64,000 nt of DNA from Bordetella genomosp. 8 (GCF_002119685.1 NZ_CP021108.1:434001-498000); one strand, 5' to 3'; positions 18,746 to 28,800 are shown, numbered from the stretch's first letter. Program-made: numbers and translations. The notes: generated from the sequence alone by a model not told the origin.

Positions 18746-19561
18746 CTATTGCTTGTATGAGGCATCGGTGCGATCCAGCTGCCGCACCAGCGCCGGCCAT
18801 TCGCGTTCGCCGGCTACGAGGATGTCGCCTTCGTTGTGCCAGAACTGGCGCGCGGCTTTTTGGCACACGTCGGCGTCCGGCACGACGATGGGCCCGGCGC
18901 CGCCCGCCACGGCGGCCTGCATGGCGAGCTGGATACGTGCGGCACGCTCGAAGTAGTACAGCAGCATGAAGGCTTCGCCGGGCGTGCGTCCCAGGGTCAG
19001 CAGCCCATGGTTGCGCATCAGCATGACCGGATGCTGGCCCAGGTCCGCCACCAGCCGCTGCTGTTCGTCCAGGTCGATGGCCACGCCTTCATAGTCGTGG
19101 AAGGCCTGGTGGCCGTAGAAGCGCATGGCGAACTGCGACAGGGGCAGCAGGCCGTCGCGTTGGGCCGATACCGCCACGCTGGCGTCGGAATGGGTATGCA
19201 GCACGCACACCGCGTCGTGGCGGGCCTGGTGGATCGCGCCGTGGATCACGAAGGCGGCCACGTTGACTTCGTAGGGCGTGTCGCGAAGCTTGCGGCCCTG
19301 CGTGTCGATCAGCACCAGGCTGGACGCGGTGATTTCCTCGAACAACATGCCGTAGGGATTGATCAGGAAACGGTCGTCCGCACCGGGCAACCGCAGGCTG
19401 ATGTGGTTGTAGATCAGGTCGTCGATCTTCAATGCCGCGACCAGCCTGTAGCACGCGGCCAGCGCCACGCGGGCTTCCCATTCCGCGGCGGGCATGCCGG
19501 CGGGGCAGGGCGGCAGGGACGGCATCGAGGCACCGGTGCGGGTTGCCTGGCCGCCGCTCAT
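18746..19561 (-). CDS. Class II aldolase/adducin-domain protein
   Basis: A 271-aa protein of the class II aldolase (fuculose-phosphate aldolase/RhaD/AraD) fold. The zinc-site motif HTHSDASVAV is near residue 120 and the second motif MRNHGLLTLG near 185. The N-terminal signature LIYNHISLRLPG is also present. Several members act as decarboxylases or aldolases on small hydroxylated acids. Its ATG overlaps the stop of the ABC ATPase gene by 4 bases, so it belongs to the same transcript. Confidence 0.82.
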   Translation of the reverse strand: MSGGQATRTGASMPSLPPCPAGMPAAEWEARVALAACYRLVAALKIDDLIYNHISLRLPGADDRFLINPYGMLFEEITASSLVLIDTQGRKLRDTPYEVNVAAFVIHGAIHQARHDAVCVLHTHSDASVAVSAQRDGLLPLSQFAMRFYGHQAFHDYEGVAIDLDEQQRLVADLGQHPVMLMRNHGLLTLGRTPGEAFMLLYYFERAARIQLAMQAAVAGGAGPIVVPDADVCQKAARQFWHNEGDILVAGEREWPALVRQLDRTDASYKQ

Positions 19562-20460
19562 GATTGCCCCTGGGCCGTGCCGGCCGCGGTGAATGACTTC
19601 AGGCTTTCTTCCTCGATGGCGGCGAGCAGGGTGCGCTTGAGCTCGATGAACTCGGGCGACGTGACGATATCGGGCAGGCGCGGGCGTGGCAGGGTAACTT
19701 TCTGCTCCAGCTTCACGCGGCCGGGCCGCGCCGTCATGACGAGCACGCGATCGCCCAGGAACAGCGCTTCGTCCACGTCATGCGTGATGAACAGGATGGT
19801 GCGCCGATGCTTCTGCCAGACGTCCAGCAGCCAGCGCTGCATCATGCTGCGGGTCAGCGCGTCCAGCGCGCCGAAGGGTTCGTCCAGCAGCATCAGGTCG
19901 CGATTGAACATGAAGGTGCGCATCAGCGCGACACGTTGGCGCATGCCGCCGGACAGTTCGTGCGGATACTGCTTCTCGAAACCGGCCAGGCCGAATTCCG
20001 GCAGCATTTCCAGCGCGGCGCGGCGGGCATCGCTGCGCCGCACGCCTTCCATCTCCACGGCCAGGATGGCATTGTCGATGACGCTGCGCCAGGGCAGCAG
20101 CAGGTCGCGCTGCGGCATGAAGGACACCTTGCCCAGCAGGTCGCGTGCGCGGCATGGCTTGCCCAGGAATTCGATGCGGCCGCCGGCATCCGGCTCTTCC
20201 AGTCCCGCGACGATGTTGAACAGGGTGCTCTTGCCGCATCCGCTGGGACCCACGACGGTCACGAACTCGCCTGGGGCGATATCCACTTCCAACTCGCGCA
20301 GTGCCTGTACCGTGCCGAAGGTCTTGGAAATCCCCGACAGGGCCAGCAGGGGCTGCGCGGCGGTCGTGCGCGCGGATGCCGCGGTCCGCTGCGTCGCATC
20401 GGTCTGCGCATGGGGCGTGGGGGGAGACGCCGGCAAGGCGGATCGGATGGCGATGTTCAT
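19558..20460 (-). CDS. ABC transporter ATP-binding protein (TauB/SsuB-type)
   Basis: A 300-aa ATPase. Walker A GPSGCGKSTLFNIVAG is near residue 75, signature LSGGMRQRVAL near 168, Walker B LMLLDEPFGALD near 188, and the H-loop FITHDVDEAL near 222. It should energise the two permeases of this operon, although it is separated from them by the aldolase, dioxygenase and receptor genes. About 35 extra low-complexity residues precede the core. Confidence 0.9.
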   Translation of the reverse strand: MNIAIRSALPASPPTPHAQTDATQRTAASARTTAAQPLLALSGISKTFGTVQALRELEVDIAPGEFVTVVGPSGCGKSTLFNIVAGLEEPDAGGRIEFLGKPCRARDLLGKVSFMPQRDLLLPWRSVIDNAILAVEMEGVRRSDARRAALEMLPEFGLAGFEKQYPHELSGGMRQRVALMRTFMFNRDLMLLDEPFGALDALTRSMMQRWLLDVWQKHRRTILFITHDVDEALFLGDRVLVMTARPGRVKLEQKVTLPRPRLPDIVTSPEFIELKRTLLAAIEEESLKSFTAAGTAQGQS

Positions 20461-21719
20461 GGCGCTTCCTCTGTCGCTAGGTCCGCGAGTACGTGGGCCA
20501 GCACCCGGGCACCAGCGTAGAGATGCTCGGGCTCGGCGTACTCGGCCTCGTTATGGGTGATGCCGTCGCGGCACGGCACGAAAATCATGGCCGACGGGCA
20601 GATGGCGTGCAGGTAGCGGGCATCGTGGCCGGCGGCCGAAATCAGGTCCCGGTGCGGCAGCGCCAGCGCGTCCGCCGCGGCGCGTATCCGCGCGCGCATG
20701 CTTTCCGGAAAGACCAGTGAATCCGCGGCGGACAACCGTCGCACCTGCACGTCGCAGGGGCCCGCGTGCGCCTGGCAGGCCGGCTCGACCAGCGCCGACA
20801 GGCGCGTGAGTTCGTCGCTGTCGGGATGGCGCAGGTCTATGGAGAACACGACCTCGCTGGCCACCACCGACGGCGCACTGGGCCGGACATCGAAGCGGCC
20901 CACCGTGAACCTCACGATGTCCTCTTCATCGTGCAATGCCGCCGCCAGCGCCTGCACCATGGCGGTCGCCGCCAGCAGCGCGTCCTTGCGTTCCGCGCGA
21001 GTCGAGGTGCCGGCGTGCGCGGCTTCGCCGCGCACGTGGACACGGAACGTATGCTTGCCCTGGATGCCGCTGACCACGCCGATGGGCAGGCCTTCGCGTT
21101 CCAGGACGGGTCCCTGTTCGATATGCGCTTCGATGTAGGCATGCACCGCGCCACCCATGGGGCGCCGCGGCAGGTGGCGCAGCGTTTCGGCCGTGGCGTC
21201 CAGGGCGTCACCGACCGAGATTCCGCCGGCGTCGCGCACCGCGCGGGTCTCTTCCAGGCCGCGCTCGCCCGCGAAAACGGCCGAGCCCATCATGCCGGGC
21301 GCGAAGCGCGAGCCTTCTTCGTTCATCCAGGCCACCACGTCGATGGCGCGGCGCGGCCGCACGCCTGCCGCCTGCAGCGCCTGCACCGCTTCCAGCGCGG
21401 CCACGACGCCATAGACGCCGTCGTAGCGGCCGCCGGTGGGTTGGCTGTCCAGGTGGGATCCCGCGAGCAGCGGGGGCAGGCCCGCCACGCTGCCTGGCCA
21501 ACGCAGGAAGAAATTGCCCACGGCATCGCGGCTGGCCTGCAAGCCCAGGGCCGCGCCCCACTCGGCCATCAGCGACTGGGCCTGCGCGTCTTCGGCCGAC
21601 AGCGCCTGCCGGTCGACGCCGCCCGCGGCGGTCGCCCCGATGCGCGCCAACGCATCGAGGCGGTTCATCAGCCGGTCCTGATCGACCCAGGCGGACGGTG
21701 CTTGCATGCCGACCGTCAT
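20457..21719 (-). CDS. M20-family Zn amidohydrolase (N-carbamoyl-amino-acid/allantoate-hydrolase type)
   Basis: A 420-aa amidase/hydantoinase-carbamoylase family hydrolase. Metal-site motifs are GSHLDSQPTGGRYDGVYGV near residue 85, MNEEGSRF near 133 and HIEQGPVLE near 195. The dimerisation domain follows and a closing His is near 385. Such enzymes cleave C-N bonds in N-carbamoyl amino acids, ureidoglycolate-like compounds or allantoate. The stop overlaps the ATPase gene start by 4 bases. It implies that the operon substrate contains, or is converted to, a carbamoyl or amide compound. Confidence 0.85.
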   Translation of the reverse strand: MTVGMQAPSAWVDQDRLMNRLDALARIGATAAGGVDRQALSAEDAQAQSLMAEWGAALGLQASRDAVGNFFLRWPGSVAGLPPLLAGSHLDSQPTGGRYDGVYGVVAALEAVQALQAAGVRPRRAIDVVAWMNEEGSRFAPGMMGSAVFAGERGLEETRAVRDAGGISVGDALDATAETLRHLPRRPMGGAVHAYIEAHIEQGPVLEREGLPIGVVSGIQGKHTFRVHVRGEAAHAGTSTRAERKDALLAATAMVQALAAALHDEEDIVRFTVGRFDVRPSAPSVVASEVVFSIDLRHPDSDELTRLSALVEPACQAHAGPCDVQVRRLSAADSLVFPESMRARIRAAADALALPHRDLISAAGHDARYLHAICPSAMIFVPCRDGITHNEAEYAEPEHLYAGARVLAHVLADLATEEAP

Positions 21720-21720
21720 G

Positions 21721-22602
21721 TCAGGACGTCTTCATGATCTGCGCGGGCGCGGAGCGCGGATCGCGAGGCATCCAGCGGCCCTGCTCGGCCGTGGCGAGGA
21801 ATTCCGAGACGAACTGGTTGAACAGCGCCGGCTCTTCCAGATTCAGCGTATGGCCCGTCTTGGGCAGCACCAGCAGCCCGCTGGCCGGTATCGTCTTCTT
21901 CATGAAGATGCCGGGCTGCAGGCAGTGGTCGTCTTCGTCGCCCACGATCACCAGGGTGGGCAGCGTCATTTCCTTGAGTTCGGCTTCCAGGTCGTAGATC
22001 GACGGGCGGCGCGCCTGCACGCCGCGCATGGTGTTGGCCGAGCCCGTTGCGTCGTGTTCGGCCAGTTGCCGCGCGAATTCCTGCCATCCGCGTGGATCCT
22101 TGAGCTGGAAGATGATGCGCGACGCGGCCTGGGCATAGGTCCCGGCGAATACGGCCGACCCCAACTGCTCGAACTTGTCGGCGACGTCGCAGGACACCTG
22201 GCGGAAATAGTCTTCATACTGTTTTTCCGCCCCGTAGCCGGCCCCGGCGACCACCAGCGACAGGGCGCGCCCGGGATGGCGCAGGCCGAAGTGCAGGACC
22301 GCGAAGCCGCCCATGGACAGCCCCACGGCATGCACCTTCCCCAGGCCCAGGCCATCCATGACGTCCACCATGTCGTTGACGGCGATTTCCTGGGAATAGC
22401 TGTCCACCGACGTCGGGACGTCCGAAGGCGCGTAGCCGCGGGCGCTGTAGGTGATGCAGCGATAGCGGCGCGAGAAATAACGCATCTGCGGCTCCCAGCT
22501 GCGCCAGTCGCCGCCGAACTCATGGACGAACAGGATGGGCGTGCCGCTGCCCGCTTCTTCGTAGTGCAGCGTGTGGCCGTCGCGCGTGGTGATGGTGGGC
22601 AT
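21721..22602 (-). CDS. Alpha/beta-fold hydrolase
   Basis: A 293-aa soluble hydrolase. The oxyanion segment is LFVHEFGGD near residue 25, the nucleophile elbow GLSMGGFA near 96, the acid region VIVGDEDDHC near 230, and the catalytic His in TGHTLNLEEP near 258. This is the canonical Ser-Asp-His order. It is one base upstream of the amidohydrolase in the same operon, a spacing indicating coupled translation. Esters, lactones or C-C bonds are possible targets. Confidence 0.85.
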   Translation of the reverse strand: MPTITTRDGHTLHYEEAGSGTPILFVHEFGGDWRSWEPQMRYFSRRYRCITYSARGYAPSDVPTSVDSYSQEIAVNDMVDVMDGLGLGKVHAVGLSMGGFAVLHFGLRHPGRALSLVVAGAGYGAEKQYEDYFRQVSCDVADKFEQLGSAVFAGTYAQAASRIIFQLKDPRGWQEFARQLAEHDATGSANTMRGVQARRPSIYDLEAELKEMTLPTLVIVGDEDDHCLQPGIFMKKTIPASGLLVLPKTGHTLNLEEPALFNQFVSEFLATAEQGRWMPRDPRSAPAQIMKTS

Positions 22603-22612
22603 GCCTGGATTC

Positions 22613-23746
22613 CTAGAAAAGGTCGTTGGCGGTGGGCTGGCGACGGGCCTGTTCGACCATCTCCGGCAAGAGCTCGCAGAAGCGGTCGGCCCAGGCTTCC
22701 GGCACGGTCAGGCTGATCTTGACGAAGCGGTCGCCGAAGCGCTTGGTGTGGTACGTGCCCTGGCGGATCATGACGCCCTGCGTCTGGTAGGCGGCCACCA
22801 GCGCTTCGGGCCGGATGCCGGCATCCACCGTCTCCATCACCACCAGGTTGGCCTGCGAGGGATAGACGGGCAGATGCAGGCCGGGAACGGCGGCCGCGGC
22901 CCGGGCGACGGCCGCCTGGTTGCGGCGCTGCCGGCGTTGCACGTCCGGGAACCATTCGGCCTTCGTCTCCAGGCCCGCGATCGCCGCACGCTGCGACAGC
23001 ACGTTGCTGCCCAGGTTGTTGGGCGGCGCATTCGCCAGCTCTTCGATGATGTCGGGATTGGAAATCACCGCGCCCAGCCGCATGCCCGCCAGGCCCAGCC
23101 ACTTCGAGAAGCTGTAGGTCATGATGGTCTTCTCGGGATAGAAGCGGTACGCCGGCGTATGCGCGTCGGCGAAGTGGAAATACGTCGCGTCGTGGATCAG
23201 GTAGGCGCCGACCGAACGCGCGATCTCGGCGATCTCACGGATCTCGTCCTCGGTGTGGCAGGTGCCCAGCGGATTGTTGGGATCGACCAGGTAGATGACG
23301 GCGGTGTCCGGGCCGACCGCCGCGCGCAACTGCGCCGGCGTCAGCTTGTACTGCTGGGTGGCGTCGTAGATAGGCAGTTCGACGACGCGCGAGCCAGCCT
23401 GTCGGGCGAAGTGCATGGGCCAGGCCCAGCTGGGGTCCGTGGTGACGAAGTCCTTGCCCGGCCGGCACACGTGGCGGCATACGCTGTACAGGGCTTGCAC
23501 GGCGCCATCGGTGACAAAGGCGCAGGCGTCCGGCACGCCCGCGTCCTGCACGATCAGCCTGCGCAGCGTTTCGAATCCGGCCGGCGGCGCGTACGCGTGG
23601 TAATCGCCCCGCGTCAGGGCGTCCGTGACCGCCCGCAGCACGGCGGGATGGGGTTCGAAGTGATTGGTGTTCTGCCCCAGCCACATCAGGCCAGGCGTAT
23701 TGCACAGCCGATCGAAATAGGCGTTTCTCTGTTCGAAACCGCGCAT
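22613..23746 (-). CDS. PLP-dependent class I/II aminotransferase
   Basis: A 377-aa fold-type I aminotransferase of the aspartate-transaminase type. It shows DPNNPLGTCHTEDE near residue 165, the PLP-lysine segment TYSFSKWLGLAGMRLG near 228, and a C-terminal Arg region. I begin it at the ATG at 23746 (MRGFEQRN); the open frame extends further upstream but without family character. It sits 10 bases from the hydrolase and 11 from the SDR gene, so it is part of the catabolic operon. The amino donor is unknown. Confidence 0.85.
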   Translation of the reverse strand: MRGFEQRNAYFDRLCNTPGLMWLGQNTNHFEPHPAVLRAVTDALTRGDYHAYAPPAGFETLRRLIVQDAGVPDACAFVTDGAVQALYSVCRHVCRPGKDFVTTDPSWAWPMHFARQAGSRVVELPIYDATQQYKLTPAQLRAAVGPDTAVIYLVDPNNPLGTCHTEDEIREIAEIARSVGAYLIHDATYFHFADAHTPAYRFYPEKTIMTYSFSKWLGLAGMRLGAVISNPDIIEELANAPPNNLGSNVLSQRAAIAGLETKAEWFPDVQRRQRRNQAAVARAAAAVPGLHLPVYPSQANLVVMETVDAGIRPEALVAAYQTQGVMIRQGTYHTKRFGDRFVKISLTVPEAWADRFCELLPEMVEQARRQPTANDLF

Positions 23747-23757
23747 GCCTGTCTTCC

Positions 23758-24543
23758 TCAGATGATGGAGCGGCGCGACGCGATGCCACCGTCTATGGTC
23801 ACGATGGTGCCGGTGATGTAGCCGGCGCGTTCCGACGACAGCCAGACGATCAGGTCGCCGACCTCTTCGGCCGACGCTGGCCGCTTGCCCGGATACTTGT
23901 CGAAGAGTTCTTCCCAGCGGCTCTCGTCGTCGTACCAATCCAGGGCGCGCCGCTTCATCAGCTTGACCATGCGGTCCGTCGCGACCGGGCCGGGATTGAC
24001 GCCGACGACACGTATGCCGTCATCCAGGCTGCGGCCACCCAGCGCGCGGGTGAACGCCATCATCGCGGCGTTGCCCGTGGTGCCGACGATGTAGTCGGCA
24101 TCGGGGTTTTCACCCGAATTGCCGATGTCGTTGACGATCACGCCGCCGCCGCGACGCTTCATGTGCGCATAGAGCTCGCGCGACAGCGTGACGTAGGAAA
24201 AGATCTTCATATCCAGGCTGTCCCGCCAGATCTGGTCCGACAGCTTGTGCAAGGGGCCGGCCGCCGAATCGGCGGCGTTGTTCACCAGGATGTCGACCTC
24301 GGCGCAGCGCCGCGCCAGTTCCAGGGCGTTCTCATTCGACGCCAGGTCCATGGGGTGGATATGCACGGTCACGTCATAGGCGGCCGTCAGCGCGGCGCGC
24401 GCGGCGGCCAGCCCTTCTTCGGAGCGGGCGGCCAGATGCAGGGTCGCGACGCCCTCGCGAGCGAAGCTGTGCGCCGTCGCCAGCCCGATGCCCTTGGAGC
24501 CGCCGGTCACCAGCGCCGATTTGCCTTTCAAGCCCAGTTCCAT
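23758..24543 (-). CDS. SDR-family protein with atypical active site
   Basis: A 261-aa Rossmann-fold protein of the short-chain dehydrogenase/reductase family. The dinucleotide motif TGGSKGIG is at residues 13-20 and NNA at 88-90. The active-site Tyr is Y151, but the usual Lys four residues later is Thr (T155), and the Ser position near 138 reads Asn-Asp, so only Tyr of the Ser-Tyr-Lys triad is kept. I start at the ATG at 24543, preceded by AAGGA; the open frame to 24597 lacks domain sequence. It is the first gene of the ten-gene operon and lies opposite a GntR gene. Activity may differ from ordinary SDR reduction. Confidence 0.8.
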   Translation of the reverse strand: MELGLKGKSALVTGGSKGIGLATAHSFAREGVATLHLAARSEEGLAAARAALTAAYDVTVHIHPMDLASNENALELARRCAEVDILVNNAADSAAGPLHKLSDQIWRDSLDMKIFSYVTLSRELYAHMKRRGGGVIVNDIGNSGENPDADYIVGTTGNAAMMAFTRALGGRSLDDGIRVVGVNPGPVATDRMVKLMKRRALDWYDDESRWEELFDKYPGKRPASAEEVGDLIVWLSSERAGYITGTIVTIDGGIASRRSII

Positions 24544-24587
24544 CTGTCCTTCCCTTCCTGTACTCGTGGAGTGTTGGTGATGCTGGC

Positions 24588-24597
24588 TTGCATACAT
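24588..24597. promoter_or_regulatory. Half-site resembling the GntR operator, ahead of the SDR operon
   Basis: TTGCATACAT lies about 45 bases upstream of the SDR start. It repeats the half-site found in both arms of the palindrome at 24770-24798. The rest of the 352-base intergenic region 24544-24895 shows no gene. It carries the two divergent promoters. Confidence 0.4.
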
Positions 24598-24769
24598 TGA
24601 TGGGGGCCAGCCTTGCCTATGCGGTGTTGGCGGTCCGAGCTTTGTCCGTCCGCCTCTAGCCTAGGCAATGCAACATCCATGCCAGTTTTTCTGCGTGCTC
24701 ATAGGGAAACGGCGTGGCCGGCATGCTTCAAACCAGTGCACAACATGGCCCATGAACGCCACGAAGTCG

Positions 24770-24798
24770 TGCATACAAAGTTGTGTTTGTTGTATGCA
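24770..24798. promoter_or_regulatory. Candidate GntR-family operator (inverted repeat)
   Basis: TGCATACAA (24770-24778) and its exact complement TTGTATGCA (24790-24798) are separated by 11 bases, in an AT-richer pocket about 100 bases before the GntR gene. FCD-type GntR regulators usually bind short inverted repeats in their own and divergent promoters. Symmetry is seen; binding is inferred. Confidence 0.6.
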
Positions 24799-24895
24799 AG
24801 AGAAGTTATAATTCCAGTCGGCGAGTTCGCGATGGCCGGCTTCAGCCCGGCCGCCGGCGGATTCGCCGCCCCGGCCACCACAGCGAAGGATTCCA

Positions 24896-25609
24896 GTGAA
24901 CGCAGCACTCCCGGACCAGGAAGCAGTCCAGGCCGCCGACGATGGCGCGCCGGCGCCGGCCAGCCGGTCGGTGCGCATACAGCAGATCCTGGAAAGCGAG
25001 ATCTTTTCCGGCCACCTGGCCCCCGGGGCCAGGCTGGACGAGGTCGAGCTCGCCGCCCGCTTCCGCGTGTCGCGCACGCCGGTACGCGAGGCCTTGCGAC
25101 ATCTGGCCTCGGCCGGGTTGATCCGGATACGGCCGCGCCAGCCCGCCGTCGTCGTGGAATTGCCCGCGTCGCGCCTGATCGAGATGTTCCAGGTCATGGC
25201 CGAACTGGAGTCCCTCTGCGCGCGCATGGCGGCGCGCCGTATCTCAGCGTCGCAGCTGGCAACGCTGAGCGCGCTGCATGATGAATTGATCGAGTTGTCC
25301 AAGACCGACCGCGTCGCGGATTTCTATGAAGTGAATCGCCGCTTCCACGAGACCATCTACGAGGCCTCGCAGAACGAGTTTCTCGCCGAGCAGACCCGGG
25401 CGCTGCGTAACCGCATCGGTGCGTATCGCCGTCTCGTCACCCAGAAGCCGAGCCGGCGCGCGGCCACGCTGACCGAGCACGACGACGTGCTGCGCGCCAT
25501 CGCCACCGGCAATGAAGAAGCCGCCGCGGATGCCATGCGCGGACACGTGAATCTGCTCGGCGAAAAGCTGCTGGACTTCATCGCGCTCTTTCCCAAGAGC
25601 GGACGCTAG
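24896..25609 (+). CDS. GntR-family (FCD) transcriptional regulator
   Basis: A 237-aa regulator. The N-terminal winged helix reads LESEIFSGHLAPGARLDE then ELAARFRVSRTPVREALRHL (residues 30-78). The C-terminal helical FCD ligand domain carries the metal-binding Asp/His residues expected around 130-200 (FHETIYEAS, EHDDVLRAI). It starts with GTG at 24896. Transcribed away from the ten-gene operon, with a 9-base-arm inverted repeat between them, it is the probable controller of that operon and of itself. Confidence 0.9.
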   Translation: MNAALPDQEAVQAADDGAPAPASRSVRIQQILESEIFSGHLAPGARLDEVELAARFRVSRTPVREALRHLASAGLIRIRPRQPAVVVELPASRLIEMFQVMAELESLCARMAARRISASQLATLSALHDELIELSKTDRVADFYEVNRRFHETIYEASQNEFLAEQTRALRNRIGAYRRLVTQKPSRRAATLTEHDDVLRAIATGNEEAAADAMRGHVNLLGEKLLDFIALFPKSGR

Positions 25610-25620
25610 GCGCGCGGCCT

Positions 25621-25656
25621 GACGCGCAAGCTTGACGCGCGCGTCTGTGCCTTTTT
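25621..25656 (+). terminator. Probable rho-independent terminator after the GntR gene
   Basis: Arms GACGCGC (25621-25627) and GCGCGTC (25639-25645) flank an 11-base loop. A run of five T (25652-25656) follows. It is positioned 12 bases after the regulator stop codon. Confidence 0.5.
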
Positions 25657-25897
25657 CTCCACAAAGCTGTCGTTTCCCTGCCACGACTGTTACGGGAGGC
25701 CGATTTTCGGCCGTCCGTTCGTAGCCGTCGGCGTGCAGCATTTTGGCCGGAGATGTGTGATTTAGCGGCAGATAGGGATCCATCAGCAATAAAGGCCATA
25801 TTTAGGCCCGAAATTACCGCTTGCTCTTACAACTTAAGGTTCGTTTAAGAATTAAGATTAAATTACCTTAGTTGTTACCAAACCATACGGAAGAGCA

Positions 25898-28800
25898 GTG
25901 GGACACACTAAATCGGGTCGAGCGGGACGGCGTGGGGAATGCAATCAGCGGGTCGCCAACAAGGGCCGTCGTGCCCCGCGTCAGCGTGGCGCCGTCGCAG
26001 TGCTGGCATCGTTGGGCATGCTCGCGGGCGCGCCCGCCGGCGCGGACCCGGCGGTCAACATCGTCCGCCATGGCGAAGACGGCCGGGATGGCGAAACGGC
26101 GTTCGGCTGGACCGACGCCACGCCCGGGAAGAACGCCGATCCGGTTTCCTGGACCCAGCCCGGCCCCATCCAGGGCGTGAGCGCGCCGGCGCTGGAGATC
26201 GGTTCGGTCGGGGGCGCCGGCGGTTCGGTGTACAGCAAGGGCGTCTTCCACAATCTGCCCGGCAAGACCGGCGGCTACGGCGGCTCCGTCTGGGTGACCG
26301 CGCCGCAAGGATCCGATGTCTCCGGCACGCTCGGTGCCTCGGCCCAAGCGAAGCCGCTGATCAACGTCTATTCGATCGGCGGCACGGGCGGGATCGGCTA
26401 CACCTCATGGACCGAAAGCGAAGGCGGCATCGCGCGCGGCGGCGATGGCGGGCCCGTGACGCTGCAGATCGGTTCGCGCGTCACCGCTTCCAGCGACGCC
26501 ACGCCGCGCACGAGCGCGCTGCCGGCCATCCGGGTGTTTTCGCAAGGCGGCGCGGCCGGCGTCAGCAAGTTTGGAACGCCTTCTTCCGACGGCACGTACG
26601 ACTATCGGGTCGACACAGACCGCGGCGGCTCGGGCGGCGCGGTCTCGGTGGTCTTCGACGGTAGCGCGGACGTCCGCGTGAGCGGTTCGCTGGCGCCCGC
26701 GGTATCCGCCAGTTCGCTGGGCGGAAATGGCGGCAGGGCGATCAATAGCGGCGGCTACCCGTCCAACGCCGGGCCCGGCGGCAACGTGACGTTCACCAAC
26801 TGGGGGTCGATCTCCGCCGACGGCAGCAACTCCGCCGCGGTGATCCTGCAAAGCGTGGGCGGCGCGGGCGGCAATGGGGCCAACGGCGCCTTCACGTCCG
26901 GCACGCCTGGTAGCAAAGGCGGCGCTGGCGGCGTGGTCACCGCCGTCAATTATGGGTCCATCAATGCGCGCGGCGATTATGGCTTCGGCATCATGGCGCA
27001 GTCCGTGGGCGGTGTCGGCGGCAGCGGCGGGGGTGCCGCTTTCGTCTCCGGCGGCGACGGCGGCGGCGCGGGCCTCGGCCGCCTGGTCTCCGTCACCAAC
27101 TACGGGACCATCAGGACCTCGGGCACCGGCGCGACCGGCATCATGGCGCAAAGCATAGGCGGCGGCAGCGCGCTGGACGCCTTCTACGCGACCCGGCCGG
27201 CCATCAGCAAGGGCGGCGGTTCGGGCGGCAATAGCGGCATCCTGCCGTTCACCAGTGGCGGCACGGGTGGCCAGGGGGGCGTCGGCGGCGATGTGAAAGT
27301 CGAGCATCGCGGCGTCCTCGTGACGGCCGGCGACTACGCCTATGGCGCGCTGTTGCAAAGCGTGGGCGGCGGTGGCGGGACGGGTGGCGCGGCGTCCAGC
27401 TCCACGGCCTTCCTGGCGGTGGCGCTCGGCGGCGCCGGCGGTGGAGGCGGCAACGGTGGCACCGTCTCCTTCGAAAGCTTCATGGGCAGCATCGAGACCT
27501 CGGGCGACCATGCCACGGCGGTGCTGGCCCAGTCCATCGGCGGCGGCGGTGGCGCGGGTGGCTATGCGACATCGCGCTCGGTCAGTCCCGGCTTGTCGGC
27601 GTCGTCCGCCACGGGCGGGTCGGGCGGCAAGGGCGGCTCTGGCGGCCAGGCCAGCATCCGCAACAACTCGGCGATCCGCACGGGCGGCGAAGCGGCGTTC
27701 GGGCTGCAGGCGTCCAGCATAGGCGGAGGCGGCGGCACGGGCGGCGGCGCCAGCGCGTTCGCGGTCGCCTTGCCCGCGGTCACGCCGTCGGGCGAGCCCC
27801 TGCCTTCAATCACCCTGACCAACGCCATCGGCGGTTCGGGCGGCGACGGCGGGCAGGGCGCGTACGCCCGCGCGGAAAACATCAACGCGGGCATAGAAAC
27901 CCTGGGCGTCGGCGCGACGGGCATCCTGGCGCAGAGCATAGGCGGTGGTGGCGGCAACGCGGGCAATGCGTACGCTTACGGCCTGGCGATCGCCGCGCCG
28001 GGCGCCACGGCATTCAACGTGACGAACACCATAGGCGGCAGCGGTGGCGGTGGCGGTTCGGGCGGGGAAGCGCGCGCGTACAACGACGGCAGCGTCTCCA
28101 CGCATGGCGAGAGCGCCATCGGCATGCACGTCCAGAGCATCGGTGGCGGTGGTGGCAACGCGGGCGCGGCGTCCGCGGCGGCCGACGCGCTCAGCCTCTA
28201 CAGGACGATCACCTTCGGGCAGACCATAGGCGGCACCAACAGCAAGGGCGGCGGCAAGGGCGGCACGGTGACGGCCGAGAACCGCGGCACGATCGAGACG
28301 CGCGGCACGAGCGCCACCGGCATCCTGCTGCAAAGCGTGGGTGGTGGCGGCGGTAACGGCGGCGCGGTCAATGCTTCGGCGTCGTCCGGCTTGTCGTTCG
28401 ACAAGACGCTGGACAGCCTGGTGCAGAAGCTGCCGCTGGCCGATTCGGTGGCCATTGTCGATGCCATCGGCGGCAATGGCGGAAACGGCGGCGACGGCGG
28501 CCTGGTCAAGGCCGAGCTGGCGTCCACGAGCCTGTTGCGCACCCGGGGCGCACAGGCCGACGGCGTGCTTGCCCAAAGCATAGGCGGCGGTGGCGGGACG
28601 GGCGGCGGCGGTTCGGCCGCGGCCAGCGGCACGTTCTCGGTCAACCTGTCGTTCGGCGGCAAGGGCGGCGCCGGCGGTTCGGGCGGCAAGGTCGAGGTCA
28701 CCAACGGCGGCGCGATCGAGACCTACGGCAATGTTTCGCATGGCGTGCTCGCGCAGTCCATCGGCGGCGGCGGCGGCAACGGCGGCAATCTCGCCGCGCC

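Noticed and set aside
16929..20560. Plus-strand frames opposite the ABC/dioxygenase operon (16929-18689 and 18836-20560)
   Set aside because: They are shadows of the minus-strand operon genes, with no family features.
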